Shown piece after piece: positions 23,850 to 33,649 of a DNA stretch of 64,000 bases. Below the pieces are notes generated by a model. It was not told the DNA's origin, ran no database searches, and was given only the letters and a program-made list of their open reading frames with translations. The DNA is from DYFT01 sp041695085. GTDB taxonomy: Bacteria > Bacteroidota > Ignavibacteria > UBA10030. The stretch covers positions 124,001 through 188,000 of the forward strand of contig JBGFRO010000003.1 in the NCBI GenBank assembly GCA_041695085.1, read 5' to 3'. The position numbers were made by a program, and so were the translations under genes. How positions within the stretch are numbered: position 1 is the first letter of the stretch; every line of letters starts with the position of its first letter.

Positions 23850-24956
23850 TTAAAGAGCCTCGGAGGTGACCGGATCGAAGAAGTGCGCTTTGGAGAGATC
23901 AGGCAACAGGGTGAACGGCTTTCCCACCTTTGGATTTGATTCCGCGCTCACGCGGGCAACATACTGCTTCCCGTTTTTCTTCGTTGCAAAATAAACATAG
24001 ATTTCATGTCCCATCGGCTCCACCACCTCAACGTGAACGGAGATGGCCGCGGATGCAGAACGTCCCCCCGCATTCCCATCGCCAAAATGCTCAGGTCGTA
24101 AACCAAGTGTTATTTCTTTGCCGATGTATGTCTTGAGGCGACTTTCATCCTTCTTGGCAAGGGGCAGGGTCAACCCTCCTTCGTGTTCCACAAATACGAG
24201 CGATCGACGTTTTTCAATTTTCCCGTCAAAAAAATTCATCGCCGGACTGCCGATGAAGCCGGCAACGAATTTATTCTTCGGCTTGCTGTAAATCTCCAAC
24301 GGCGCGTCGATTTGTTGCACGCGCCCATCTTTCATCAGCACAATCTTGTTACCCATCGTCATCGCTTCGGTCTGATCGTGCGTCACATAGATCATCGTTG
24401 CGCCAAGACGTTGATGGAGTTTGGAGATCTCTGTCCGCATTTGCACGCGTAATTTTGCATCAAGATTGCTCAGCGGTTCATCGAACAGAAACACCTTCGG
24501 TTTGCGGACGATAGCTCGACCGACGGCAACACGCTGCCGCTGTCCGCCCGAGAGTGCCTTCGGTTTTCGGTGGAGGTACTCCTCAATGCCAAGGATGGAC
24601 GCTGCTTCCCGTACCCGCTGTTCGATCTCCGTCTTCGGAAACTTTCTGAGCTTGAGACCGAATGCCATGTTTTCGTACACCGTCATATGCGGGTAGAGTG
24701 CGTAATTCTGGAAAACCATCGCGATATCACGATCCTTCGGCGCAACATCATTCACCAGCTGGCCATCGATGTAAATCTCGCCCGACGTCACCTCCTCCAG
24801 GCCGGCGATCATGCGGAGTGTGGTCGACTTGCCACAGCCCGATGGGCCCACGAGGACAACAAACTCCTTGTCCTTCACCTCAAGATCCATCTCGTGCACA
24901 GCCACTACCCCCCCATCGTAAACCTTCTGAACTTTGTTCAGGCGTACGCTTGCCAC
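23850..24956 (-). CDS. ugpC: MsmK/UgpC-type sugar ABC transporter ATPase (stand-alone)
   Basis: 368-residue ATPase for carbohydrate importers. Walker A GPSGCGKST, signature LSGGQRQR, Walker B VFLFDEPLSNLD and the H-loop YVTHDQTEAMTM are followed by a C-terminal regulatory OB domain (about 240-368). GTG 24956 has AAGGAG 9 bases upstream. No permease or binding protein is nearby, so it may energise several importers encoded elsewhere, as MsmX does in Bacillus. It follows aroA by 21 bases. Confidence 0.88.
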   Translation of the reverse strand: MASVRLNKVQKVYDGGVVAVHEMDLEVKDKEFVVLVGPSGCGKSTTLRMIAGLEEVTSGEIYIDGQLVNDVAPKDRDIAMVFQNYALYPHMTVYENMAFGLKLRKFPKTEIEQRVREAASILGIEEYLHRKPKALSGGQRQRVAVGRAIVRKPKVFLFDEPLSNLDAKLRVQMRTEISKLHQRLGATMIYVTHDQTEAMTMGNKIVLMKDGRVQQIDAPLEIYSKPKNKFVAGFIGSPAMNFFDGKIEKRRSLVFVEHEGGLTLPLAKKDESRLKTYIGKEITLGLRPEHFGDGNAGGRSASAAISVHVEVVEPMGHEIYVYFATKKNGKQYVARVSAESNPKVGKPFTLLPDLSKAHFFDPVTSEAL

Positions 24957-24977
24957 TGCGTATTGCTCCTTGAGTGG

Positions 24978-26264
24978 TTATGATCGTTGAAGTTCTGAAA
25001 GCAGTTCCCAGAAGCCGGGAAAAGAGATTGCCACGCACTCGGCTCCATGGATGGTTGTGCTGCCTTCAGCGGCTAATCCGGCCACGCCGAATGCCATCGC
25101 AATTCGATGATCTCCGAAACTGTCAATCTCGGCGCCAATTACGCCCTTTTTACCCTCAAATGCAAACCCATCTGCATATTCCTCTACTTCACATCCAAGG
25201 GCTCTCAGATTTCTCACCACGGCGCTAATGCGATCCGATTCTTTATTGCGCAGGTCGCTCGCTCCCGTCAGACGAAAGCTCCCTTGACTGAAGAGAGAAG
25301 CAATGGCAAGGATGGGAATCTCGTCGATGACCTCGGCAGATGTGTCGCCATCGAGGACCAGATCCCCCTTCAACGTAGCAGAGCGGACACGGAGATCTCC
25401 CTGCGGCTCTCCGCTGAAGACTTCGACCCGTTCTTCCTGTATGTCCGCCCCCAACGACCGTAAAAGATCGATGTATCGACTGCGCGTTGGATTAAGTCCG
25501 ATGTTCTTCACAAGCACGTCGGAGCCGGGCACAATCGTGGCAGCCACGATCAGGAACGCGGCAGAAGAAAGATCGCCGGGGATGGAGAACAAGCGCGGTT
25601 CAATGTTCATGCCTCCCCGCGATGTGATCACAAATCGTCCGTTCTGTACCCGGCGTTCGAGACGAAGCATGCGCTCTGTGTGATCCCTTGTCGCAATTGT
25701 CTCCACCACGCTGGTGTCTCCTTCGGCGAAGAGTCCGGCAAGCAACACCGCCGACTTCACCTGCGCACTGGAGATGGGCATTTCGTAATGAATTGCCTTC
25801 AAAGGAAATGTACCATAGACGGTCAAAGGCGCAGTCGCTCGGTCGGAGGACTCAATCCGCGCCCCCATCAGCGAGAGCGGCTCGATGATCCGCTTCATAG
25901 GACGCTGGCTGAGAGAGGCATCGCCGAGAAGCCGAGAGACGAATGGCTGCCCGGCGAGAATTCCTGCAAGCAACCTGAGTGTCGTGCCGGAATTGCCCGC
26001 ATCTAATTCTCGAATCGGTGCTCTCAATCCGCGAAGACCGCGTCCGTGCACTCGGAGTGCGTCGCCCTTCAACTCAAAGTCGATCCCCAGCATCTCGAGA
26101 CATGCTCGTGTGCTGCGAGGGTCGGCAGCATCCAAAAAGCGGTGAATCTCCGATGCCCCATTTGCAAGAGATGCGATCATCAATGCACGATGGGAGATTG
26201 ATTTGTCACCCGGCACATGCACCATCCCCCGCAGGCCCTTCGAGCGTGTGAGTGTGTGTTTCAC
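24978..26264 (-). CDS. aroA: 3-Phosphoshikimate 1-carboxyvinyltransferase (EPSP synthase)
   Basis: Sixth step of the shikimate pathway, making EPSP from shikimate-3-phosphate and PEP. Marks: VPGDKSISHRALM near the N terminus, LDAGNSGTTLRLLAGIL, SSAQVKSAVLLAGL, RDHTERML, DEIPILAIASLF, LRNKESDRISA and FGDHRIAMAFGVAGL. GTG 26264 gives 428 residues, the family length. ATG 26306 adds 14 unconserved residues and cannot be excluded. Follows pnp in the same direction. Confidence 0.93.
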   Translation of the reverse strand: MKHTLTRSKGLRGMVHVPGDKSISHRALMIASLANGASEIHRFLDAADPRSTRACLEMLGIDFELKGDALRVHGRGLRGLRAPIRELDAGNSGTTLRLLAGILAGQPFVSRLLGDASLSQRPMKRIIEPLSLMGARIESSDRATAPLTVYGTFPLKAIHYEMPISSAQVKSAVLLAGLFAEGDTSVVETIATRDHTERMLRLERRVQNGRFVITSRGGMNIEPRLFSIPGDLSSAAFLIVAATIVPGSDVLVKNIGLNPTRSRYIDLLRSLGADIQEERVEVFSGEPQGDLRVRSATLKGDLVLDGDTSAEVIDEIPILAIASLFSQGSFRLTGASDLRNKESDRISAVVRNLRALGCEVEEYADGFAFEGKKGVIGAEIDSFGDHRIAMAFGVAGLAAEGSTTIHGAECVAISFPGFWELLSELQRS

Positions 26265-26345
26265 CCGATAGTTGTCTTCAAGAAATAGAAAATCCCCACA
26301 CAGCATACGAATCTCTGTGTGAGGATATATGTTGAATCAAGCTCT

Positions 26346-28514
26346 TCAGTGTCTTTTATGACTTCGATGCTTTTCACGATCTCCCCGGTCACGTTTTTGA
26401 TGACGCCGCTCCATTTCTTCGTGCGCGTGCTCGCCACCCGGCAAGAGAGCCTTTCTGCTCAAATTCAATCTTCCTTCGTCATCAATTTTCATCAACTTGA
26501 CCTCAATGACGTCACCAAGCTTAACGATGTCCTCTACCTTCGCGACACGCTGAGTGTCAAGTTGGGAGATGTGGACAAGCCCCTCTTTGCCGGGAAGGAT
26601 CTCTACGAAGGCGCCGAACTCCATGATCTTCTTCACCGTGGCCTGATACACCTTGCCAACCTCCGGTACCTCCGTCAAGCGACGGATTGCGTTCAGGGCC
26701 TTGTCTGCCGATTCCTTCTGCACGGCGGCGATTGTGACCGTACCGTCATCTTCAATATTGATCTCGGCTCCGCTCTCTTTCACGAGCTGACGGATATTTT
26801 TGCCGCCAGGTCCGATCAAGGGGCCGATCATATCAACCGGTATCTTGATGGTCTGCAGCCTCGGTGCATATTGTGAGATTTCCGGTCGAGGAGCGTCGAG
26901 CGTCTTTGACATGATATCGAGAATATGCATCCGGCCTTCGAGCGCTTGCGCGAGTGCGTCGCGCATGATCTCCAGCGTGATACCTTTGATCTTAATATCC
27001 ATTTGAAACGCCGTAATACCCTCCCGCGAGCCGGCAACTTTGAAATCCATATCACCGAGGTGATCTTCGTTCCCCAAAATGTCACTCAGGATTGCCACGT
27101 TCTCCCCCTCCTTCACCAATCCCATGGCGATTCCGGCAATGGCCCGTTTCAACGGAACTCCCGCATCGAAGAGAGCAAGCGTTCCTGCGCACACCGTCGC
27201 CATCGAGGAAGAACCATTCGATTCGAGAATATCCGAAACAACACGGATCGTATACGGGAACTCCGCCTCAGTGGGAATGAGGTTCTTCAGCGCTCGCTCG
27301 GCCAGATTACCATGGCCGATTTCGCGCCGACCCGGTCCCATTACACGGCCAACTTCACCTACGCTGAAGGGAGGAAAGTTGTAATGCAGCATAAACCGCT
27401 TGGTGGTTTCGGGAAGCAAGCCGTCAAGAATCTGTTCATCGAGTTTCGTACCCAGGGTTGCAGTGGTAAGACTTTGGGTCTCACCTCGTGTAAACAGAGC
27501 CGAGCCATGCGTGCGAGGAAGAAGTCCTACTTCGCACGTAATAGGGCGAATGTCGCGTAACCCTCGCCCATCGAGCCGTTTCCCTTCTTCAAGGATGGTC
27601 GATCGCATCGCCTCCTTCTCGATATCGTGCAAGATCGATTCGATAAGCGCATGTTGTTCGGGGAATCGCTCGGCAAGAGCCTGCTGGACTTCTTCGTACA
27701 CTTTTCCGGTAAGTTCCGACCGTTGTTCTTTTGTCAGAACCGTCCGGCTCAGCTCTTTCAAGCGCGGCGTGGCGAGTTCGCGCACGGCATCGAGCAATCC
27801 TTCCGGCAGAGATGGAGCTGCCAGCGCACGCTTTTTACGCTTTATTGCTTCTGCCAGTTCCTGTTGAGCCAGACAGAGAACCCGAATATATTCGTGACCG
27901 AACCTGAGGGCCTCGAGCATGTCGGCTTCCGAGATTTCGCGCGATTCCCCTTCCACCATCACGATGGAATCTGCCGTACCTGCAACCGTTACATCAAGAT
28001 CACTTCTTTCCAGCTCGTTGTACGTTGGATTGATGATAAAGGAGCCATTGATCCTCCCGACACGAACTTCAGCTATCGGTCCGTCGAACGGAACGTCGGA
28101 AACCATGAGCGCTGCCGAGGCCGCACACGCGCCCAACACGTCTCCATCGTGCTGTTGATCCGAGGAGTACACCGTGACGAGAATCTGCGTCTCATGAAAG
28201 TAATCCTTCGGAAACATCGGTCGTATGGGACGATCGATGAGGCGTGATGAGAGAATCTCTTTTTCGGTCGGACGTCCCTCCCGCTTGAAGAATCCCCCCG
28301 GTATCTTGCCGGCCGCCGCCGTCTTCTCCCGATACTCCACCTGAAGGGGGAAGAAATCCTGCCCCTCCTTTGCCTCTCGTGCACTCACCACGGTGGCAAG
28401 CACCATGGTGTCTGCATAGCGAACCATGACGGCGCCGTCCGCTTGCTTTGCAAATTTCCCCGTCTGGAACGTGAAGACCTTTCCACCGAGTTCAACTTCT
28501 TTTGTGACAATCAT
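26346..28514 (-). CDS. pnp: Polyribonucleotide nucleotidyltransferase
   Basis: Phosphorolytic 3'-5' exoribonuclease and degradosome enzyme. 722 residues: two RNase PH domains (about 10-225 and 310-540) around a helical linker, then KH (about 550-610, with IGPGGKNIRQL) and S1 (about 620-690). The tail is short, basic and histidine-rich. The core motif FTRGETQSL and the catalytic acidic region LGDMDFKVAG are present. Follows rpsO, the classical pair. Confidence 0.96.
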   Translation of the reverse strand: MIVTKEVELGGKVFTFQTGKFAKQADGAVMVRYADTMVLATVVSAREAKEGQDFFPLQVEYREKTAAAGKIPGGFFKREGRPTEKEILSSRLIDRPIRPMFPKDYFHETQILVTVYSSDQQHDGDVLGACAASAALMVSDVPFDGPIAEVRVGRINGSFIINPTYNELERSDLDVTVAGTADSIVMVEGESREISEADMLEALRFGHEYIRVLCLAQQELAEAIKRKKRALAAPSLPEGLLDAVRELATPRLKELSRTVLTKEQRSELTGKVYEEVQQALAERFPEQHALIESILHDIEKEAMRSTILEEGKRLDGRGLRDIRPITCEVGLLPRTHGSALFTRGETQSLTTATLGTKLDEQILDGLLPETTKRFMLHYNFPPFSVGEVGRVMGPGRREIGHGNLAERALKNLIPTEAEFPYTIRVVSDILESNGSSSMATVCAGTLALFDAGVPLKRAIAGIAMGLVKEGENVAILSDILGNEDHLGDMDFKVAGSREGITAFQMDIKIKGITLEIMRDALAQALEGRMHILDIMSKTLDAPRPEISQYAPRLQTIKIPVDMIGPLIGPGGKNIRQLVKESGAEINIEDDGTVTIAAVQKESADKALNAIRRLTEVPEVGKVYQATVKKIMEFGAFVEILPGKEGLVHISQLDTQRVAKVEDIVKLGDVIEVKLMKIDDEGRLNLSRKALLPGGEHAHEEMERRHQKRDRGDREKHRSHKRH

Positions 28515-28549
28515 ACCTGTTCTTTCTTTTAATCACTTCATCGAAAGAG

Positions 28550-28570
28550 AACGCACCGCCCTGGTGCGTT
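28550..28570 (-). other. rpsO-pnp intergenic hairpin
   Basis: AACGCACC (28550-28557) pairs with GGTGCGTT (28563-28570), the latter touching the rpsO stop. On the minus strand no T-run follows, so it is more likely an mRNA processing or protection stem than a terminator. Confidence 0.45.
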
Positions 28571-28839
28571 TACTTCCGAATGTCTAACTCCTGAATTATT
28601 TTCCGATAGCGCTCAATATCCTTTCTCATCAAATATTCCAGCAACCGGCGCCGCTTGCCAACCAGCTTCAACAGTCCGAGTCGCCCGTGATGATCTTTCT
28701 TGTTGCGATCGAGATGGGGGGCAAGACTGTTGATGTGTGCCGTGAGAATGGCAATCTGCACCTCAGGTCTTCCCGAATCGTTTGGACCGGCACCATACTT
28801 GTTGATGAGATCTACTTTTTGTTCCTTCGTGAGTGGCAT
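28570..28839 (-). CDS. rpsO: 30S ribosomal protein S15
   Basis: 89 residues, full family length; binds the central domain of 16S rRNA and bridges to the 50S subunit. Marks: PEVQIAILTAHINSLAPHL, KKDHHGRLGLLKLVGKRRRLL and YLMRKD. AAGGAG lies 7 bases before the ATG. Lies between ribF and pnp. Confidence 0.97.
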   Translation of the reverse strand: MPLTKEQKVDLINKYGAGPNDSGRPEVQIAILTAHINSLAPHLDRNKKDHHGRLGLLKLVGKRRRLLEYLMRKDIERYRKIIQELDIRK

Positions 28840-28882
28840 GGCTACTCCTTACCAAAATGTGATGTGAAATGAAGAACAATTT

Positions 28883-29836
28883 CTATTGTGAGATCGAGGT
28901 TGCCCGCGCAAAGAACGGAATAAGCTTCAGACTCTCTTCTTTGTCACGATCCATTTGTTCGATGAGTTCCTCAGCCGACTCGAACTTGAGTTCGTCACGC
29001 AACCTCTTGAGGAAAACAACTTCAATCGGTTTACCGTAAATGTCCTCCTGGAAGTCAAGGATGTTCACTTCCACGGTTCGTTGCCCACGGCTGGTGAACG
29101 TTGGACGTACCCCGATGCTTAGCATGCCGAAGTAGGCTGCGCCATCCAGCTTCACCTGGACAAAGTAGATCCCGTTGGCGGGAATCAACTTTCTATCTGA
29201 AGAGGGACGAATATTCGCCGTCGGATATCCCAGCGTTCGTCCACGCCCGTCACCTTGCACAACGACCCCGCTCAACGAATAGGGTCTCCCCAGAAGTCGG
29301 GTCGCCTTCTCAACCTCTCCCGCAACAAGGTGCTGGCGGATTTTCGAACTGCTGACGATCTCTTCCCCCACGTACACCGGCTTCATCGCAACCACGGAGA
29401 ATTCAAACTCTTTTCCCAACCGCAGGAGTTCTTCGATGCTTCCTTCTCGATCACGACCGAAGTGATGGTCATACCCTTCTACCACCACGCTCACGCCGAT
29501 TCGCTCAATGAAGTAACTCACGAAGAACTCTCTTGACGATTGTCGCGAGAATTCATACGTGAAGGGAATGACGTAGAACAGATCGATTCCGAGGTCCCGA
29601 CAGATCGCTTCTTTTTCCTCGAGCGTTGTCAGCAGCGAGGCCGGCATGCCGGTCAGAACTTCCTTGGGATGAGGATCGAAGGTCACAACCAGGCTTCTGC
29701 CGTTCTGTTCCCTCGCCATCCGCACAACCTCGGCAAGAAGCTCGCGATGCGCCCGATGGACGCCGTCGAACGAACCGAGCGTCAGGATCGTGTTTTTTTC
29801 GTACGGGATTTCATCTCGATTGCGAACGACTTTCAT
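28883..29836 (-). CDS. ribF: Bifunctional riboflavin kinase / FAD synthetase
   Basis: Converts riboflavin to FMN and FMN to FAD. 317 residues: N-terminal nucleotidyltransferase (LGSFDGVHRAHRELL, GYDHHFGRDREGS, SSSKIRQHL) and C-terminal flavokinase (GRGRTLGYPTANI, NGIYFVQV). The ATG overlaps the truB stop by 4 bases. A normal member of the nusA-infB operon tail. Confidence 0.95.
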   Translation of the reverse strand: MKVVRNRDEIPYEKNTILTLGSFDGVHRAHRELLAEVVRMAREQNGRSLVVTFDPHPKEVLTGMPASLLTTLEEKEAICRDLGIDLFYVIPFTYEFSRQSSREFFVSYFIERIGVSVVVEGYDHHFGRDREGSIEELLRLGKEFEFSVVAMKPVYVGEEIVSSSKIRQHLVAGEVEKATRLLGRPYSLSGVVVQGDGRGRTLGYPTANIRPSSDRKLIPANGIYFVQVKLDGAAYFGMLSIGVRPTFTSRGQRTVEVNILDFQEDIYGKPIEVVFLKRLRDELKFESAEELIEQMDRDKEESLKLIPFFARATSISQ

Positions 29837-30537
29837 GCTTTCTCTCCACCACCTTCACGCATATGCGGCAACTGCTCGATGGTCAATGCGTCATCGACAC
29901 GATATGTTCCAATCCTGGTTCGGCGGAGCGAAGAAAGTACCGCGCCGCACCCCAACACTCTACCGAGATCATGGATGAGCGATCGAACGTATGTCCCTTT
30001 CGAACAAACAACCCGAAAGCTTCCTCTCGGCGGATCGTAGGCAGTTATCTCAAATTCGCGTACTTCGATCTCTTTAGCCTCCCGCTCGATAGATCTCCCT
30101 TTCCGCGCGATCTTATAGAGCGGCTTCCCCTTGTGTTTAATGGCTGAATACATCGGCGGAACCTGACGCAGTTTACCCGTCAGCCGCCGGGCCTCTTCGC
30201 GAAGCTGTTCTACTGTGATCGCCCGATAGTCCCGCTCTTCGGTGATTTCCGTTTCCAAATCGTAACTTGGAGTACTGACGCCAAGTTGAAATGTGCCGGT
30301 ATACTCCTTTTCGAGCCCGGCAAATCTGCCGAACTCCTTCGTCTTGCGACCCGTGCAGACGATCAAGAGACCGGTTGCTTTCGGGTCTAACGTTCCGACG
30401 TGTCCAACTTTCTTTTCCTGCAGTTCGAGCTTCACGCGTCGGACAACGTCAAAGGAGGTCCAATCAATCGGTTTATCGATGAGAAGAATGTATCCCCCTT
30501 CATCGCGAAACACACCGTTGTGCGCAGATCTCATCAT
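29833..30537 (-). CDS. truB: tRNA pseudouridine(55) synthase
   Basis: Makes pseudouridine 55 in the T loop of tRNAs. 234 residues; catalytic aspartate in KVGHVGTLDPKATGLLIV, with KPIDWTSFDVV near the start and RQVPPMYSAIKHKGKPLY. It is short because the C-terminal PUA domain is mostly lacking. ATG 30537 overlaps the rbfA TGA (ATGA). Confidence 0.95.
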   Translation of the reverse strand: MMRSAHNGVFRDEGGYILLIDKPIDWTSFDVVRRVKLELQEKKVGHVGTLDPKATGLLIVCTGRKTKEFGRFAGLEKEYTGTFQLGVSTPSYDLETEITEERDYRAITVEQLREEARRLTGKLRQVPPMYSAIKHKGKPLYKIARKGRSIEREAKEIEVREFEITAYDPPRGSFRVVCSKGTYVRSLIHDLGRVLGCGAVLSSLRRTRIGTYRVDDALTIEQLPHMREGGGEKA

Positions 30538-30905
30538 CGCCCATGCTTTTCTCCTTCCGCATCCGAATCACGGTGAATTTGATGGAGAAGATCTTCGATT
30601 CTCATCGCGTGGTCAAGTGACTCATCCAGCATGAACGTAAGCGACGGCGTGAATTTCAAGCGAAGATTTCTTCCCAGCTCCGTCCGTACGAACGCTTTCT
30701 CTACCTCAAGGAGCGCTAAGGTCTTCCTCTTCCGCTCGTCGTCTCCAAAAATACTGACAAACACTTTGGCAATCTTCAGATCGGAACTCATCCGCACTTC
30801 CGTCACCGTCATCAATCCATACTCCTCCATGCGGAAATTCTCCTGAAAAATCTCACTGATCCTTTGTTTGATGAGAGAGGATACCTTTTCTGTCCGAACC
30901 GACAT
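30534..30905 (-). CDS. rbfA: Ribosome-binding factor A
   Basis: Late 30S maturation factor with a KH-like fold. 123 residues. Marks: RVSSLIKQRI-like N terminus (KVSSLIKQRISEIFQ), TVTEVRMSSDLKIAKVFVS, RTELGRNLRLKFTPSLTFML and DESLDHAMRIEDLL. Lies between infB and truB, a widely conserved order. Confidence 0.95.
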   Translation of the reverse strand: MSVRTEKVSSLIKQRISEIFQENFRMEEYGLMTVTEVRMSSDLKIAKVFVSIFGDDERKRKTLALLEVEKAFVRTELGRNLRLKFTPSLTFMLDESLDHAMRIEDLLHQIHRDSDAEGEKHGR

Positions 30906-30914
30906 AACCTTCCT

Positions 30915-33560
30915 TTACACTAATTTTCTCTTTGTCTCGACGAGAGTGTAGGCTTCGATGATGTCTCCTACCTTCACGTCATTGAATCCATCGAGCATGA
31001 TTCCGCATTCAAATCCCTGCTCCACCTCCCGCACATCCTCTTTGAATCGTTTGAGCGAGGCAATGCCGCCATCGAAGACGACGACGCCATCCCGCACAAT
31101 ACGCACCTTATTGTTTCGTGCCACTTTGCCATCCTGAACATAGCATCCCGCGATCGTTCCAACTTTCGAAATTCTGAATGTCTCACGCACCTCTACCGTG
31201 GCAAGCACTTCTTCACTTACAGACGGGGCGAGCATGCCTTCGAGAGCGCTCTTGACCTCATTGATCGCATCGTAGATGATGTTGTACAGACGGATGTCGA
31301 CTTCCTCGGTCTCGGCGAGCCGCCGCGCGTTCAGGTTGGGCCTCACGTGAAATCCGATGATCACAGCACGTGACGCCGCTGCAAGCAACACATCCGATTC
31401 GGAGATGCCGCCCACGCCTTTGTGAATTACCACCACCTTTACCTCGTTCGTGGAAAGTTTCATCAAGGCGTCAGAAAGCGCCTCGACGGATCCATCTACG
31501 TCCCCTTTTACGATAATAGGGAGATCTTTGACTTGACCTTGTTTGATCTGCTGAGAGATGTCGTCGAGCGTAATCAGACGGCGTTGACGAAAATCTTGCT
31601 CGCGCTTCAACTGTTGTCTCTTCAGGCTGATCTCTCGAGCTTCGCGTTCGCTGGCAAGGACAATAAACTCATCCCCGGCTTGTGGGATACCGTCGAAACC
31701 AAGCAGCTGGACGGGTCGAGACGGGCCAGCTACTTCGAGGCGACGACCGCGCTCGTCGAACATCGCTCGCACACGACCGCTCCAGATGCCGCAGACGAAC
31801 GAATCGCCGATCCGTAACGATCCTTTTTGAACCAAGACGGTGGCAACGATGCCCTTCCCCTTGTCAAGTTCCGATTCGATCACCACACCTCGAGCCAAGC
31901 GATGCGGGTTTGCTTTGAGGTCGAGGACTTCTGCTTCCAGCAGGATTTTCTCGAGCAGTTGATCGACGTTCTTCCCACTTCGAGCGGAAATCTCAACCGA
32001 CTGATATTTTCCCCCCCACTCTTCCACCAGCACGCCTTTCTCAGAGAGCTGCTGCCGGATTCGGTCCGGATTTGCCTCCGGCTTGTCAATCTTGTTGATG
32101 GCGATGACAATCGGCACATTTGCTGCTTGGGCGTGACTGATTGCTTCCACCGTCTGAGGCATCACGTTGTCGTCGGCGGCAACGACCAGAACGACGATGT
32201 CCGTAACCTTTGCTCCGCGTGCACGCATAGCCGTAAACGCTTCGTGGCCGGGGGTGTCGAGGAAGGTAATTTGCTTTCCACCGTCAAGTGTCACTTCGTA
32301 CGCCCCGATGTGCTGCGTAATGCCGCCCGCTTCACCCGCCACAACATTTGAGCGGCGGATGTAGTCGAGAAGCGAGGTCTTGCCGTGATCGACGTGCCCC
32401 ATAATGGTGACCACCGGTGGGCGCGGCTGAAGATCCGCCTCGTCATCTTCGACATCTTCCAGTGCATCCGCGGTGAACTCAGATTCAAATTCTACTTGAA
32501 ACCCAAATTCATCTGCGACAAGCTGAATCGTATCCTTGTCGAGTCGCTGATTGATGGAGGCCATGATGCCGAGACTCATGATTTTCTGAATCACCTCGGC
32601 AACGGAAGCTCGCATCAGATTGGCGAGTTCGCCAACCGTGACAAATTCGGTCACCCGAATGTGCGTCTTACCGCGCTCCAGCTCTTCCTGCAGCCGTTGT
32701 TCTTCTTCTTCACGTTCTCGTTTCTTTTTCCGACGGATCGCTGCACGAGCATTCAACGCAACGTCGTCCATCTCTGCCAGCGTCTCGCGGATTGCCTTCT
32801 CCACTTCCTGTTCGTCAACCTCGGCGTGTCGAACCTTCTTCCGCTTCCGGGCCTTCAACTCGACTTCGTCTTCCACCGTCGGCGCACGACCCGTTATCTT
32901 CTTCGGCGCTTCCTTCAGCTTCTTTTTCTTCTTCTTCTTTTTCTTCTTTTCCTCTTCCGATTCTTCGGTCGCGGCAGCTGCCGTAGCGTCCGCGGCGATT
33001 TCCATCTTCCCTTTGATCGTCAGGCCCCGACGAGGCCGCGAGATGGCCTGCTCCAACGGGGAAAGCGGCGTGCGCGCGGTAGTCCTGGCAGGTTTTTCCC
33101 GTTCAACCTTTTTCCCAACTGCCTCTTTCTCGGGTTCATGCTCCTCCACCTTTTTCTCGACAACGGGCGGCTCTTCTGCTTTCTTCGCGACCGCTTCGAG
33201 TGCGGGGGGCGCGATCTCCTCTTTCGGCGGCTCGTGCTGAACTACAGGTGGAACCGGCTCCTCCGCACGCGCTTCAACGACGACCTCTTCCGCTGCCAAT
33301 TTCTTCTCTGCTTTCTCGGGCGTCTCTTTCTTCCGGGAGGATCTGAACTCCTGAAGCTTTCGCTGATGACGTTCGGCGACATCTTTCTCTTTCTTGAAGT
33401 GTCCCATGATCGCGGACATCATCTCGTCCGTAACGGTGGACATGTGATTCTTTACTTCGAATCCTTTCTTCCGAAGGAATTCAAGTATCGTCTCACTCGA
33501 AAGATTAAGCTCGGTCGCGAGCTTGTAGATCTTTATTTTCTTGGTGGCCGTTTCTGCCAT
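30915..33560 (-). CDS. infB: Translation initiation factor IF-2
   Basis: GTPase placing initiator tRNA on the 30S subunit. 881 residues. The N terminus has an IF2_N domain (about 8-58), a long highly charged K/E/A/P-rich linker (about 70-300) with a run of ten lysines interrupted by none, and a second IF2_N-like segment (TVGELANLM). The G domain includes MGHVDHGKTSLLDYIRR, DTPGHEAFTAMRARG and NKIDKPEAN. Domains II to IV follow, with FRISKVGTIAGCYV near the C-terminal tRNA-binding domain. Confidence 0.96.
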   Translation of the reverse strand: MAETATKKIKIYKLATELNLSSETILEFLRKKGFEVKNHMSTVTDEMMSAIMGHFKKEKDVAERHQRKLQEFRSSRKKETPEKAEKKLAAEEVVVEARAEEPVPPVVQHEPPKEEIAPPALEAVAKKAEEPPVVEKKVEEHEPEKEAVGKKVEREKPARTTARTPLSPLEQAISRPRRGLTIKGKMEIAADATAAAATEESEEEKKKKKKKKKKLKEAPKKITGRAPTVEDEVELKARKRKKVRHAEVDEQEVEKAIRETLAEMDDVALNARAAIRRKKKREREEEEQRLQEELERGKTHIRVTEFVTVGELANLMRASVAEVIQKIMSLGIMASINQRLDKDTIQLVADEFGFQVEFESEFTADALEDVEDDEADLQPRPPVVTIMGHVDHGKTSLLDYIRRSNVVAGEAGGITQHIGAYEVTLDGGKQITFLDTPGHEAFTAMRARGAKVTDIVVLVVAADDNVMPQTVEAISHAQAANVPIVIAINKIDKPEANPDRIRQQLSEKGVLVEEWGGKYQSVEISARSGKNVDQLLEKILLEAEVLDLKANPHRLARGVVIESELDKGKGIVATVLVQKGSLRIGDSFVCGIWSGRVRAMFDERGRRLEVAGPSRPVQLLGFDGIPQAGDEFIVLASEREAREISLKRQQLKREQDFRQRRLITLDDISQQIKQGQVKDLPIIVKGDVDGSVEALSDALMKLSTNEVKVVVIHKGVGGISESDVLLAAASRAVIIGFHVRPNLNARRLAETEEVDIRLYNIIYDAINEVKSALEGMLAPSVSEEVLATVEVRETFRISKVGTIAGCYVQDGKVARNNKVRIVRDGVVVFDGGIASLKRFKEDVREVEQGFECGIMLDGFNDVKVGDIIEAYTLVETKRKLV

Positions 33561-33649
33561 TCGTTTATTTGCCTTTTTTCACGGAACACAGAAGAGACGC
33601 GTCAGGCCCGAGAGCAACAAAGGAGTTCCCCCTGAGCACTCAAGCATCT

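Noticed and set aside
23672..23869. 65-codon plus-strand frame after bshC
   Set aside because: It runs through a palindromic element, overlaps the end of the convergent ATPase gene and has no family motif.
32926..32946. Lysine-coding simple repeat in infB as a possible frameshift or slippage site
   Set aside because: Charged low-complexity linkers of this kind are normal in IF-2, and the frame is intact on both sides.
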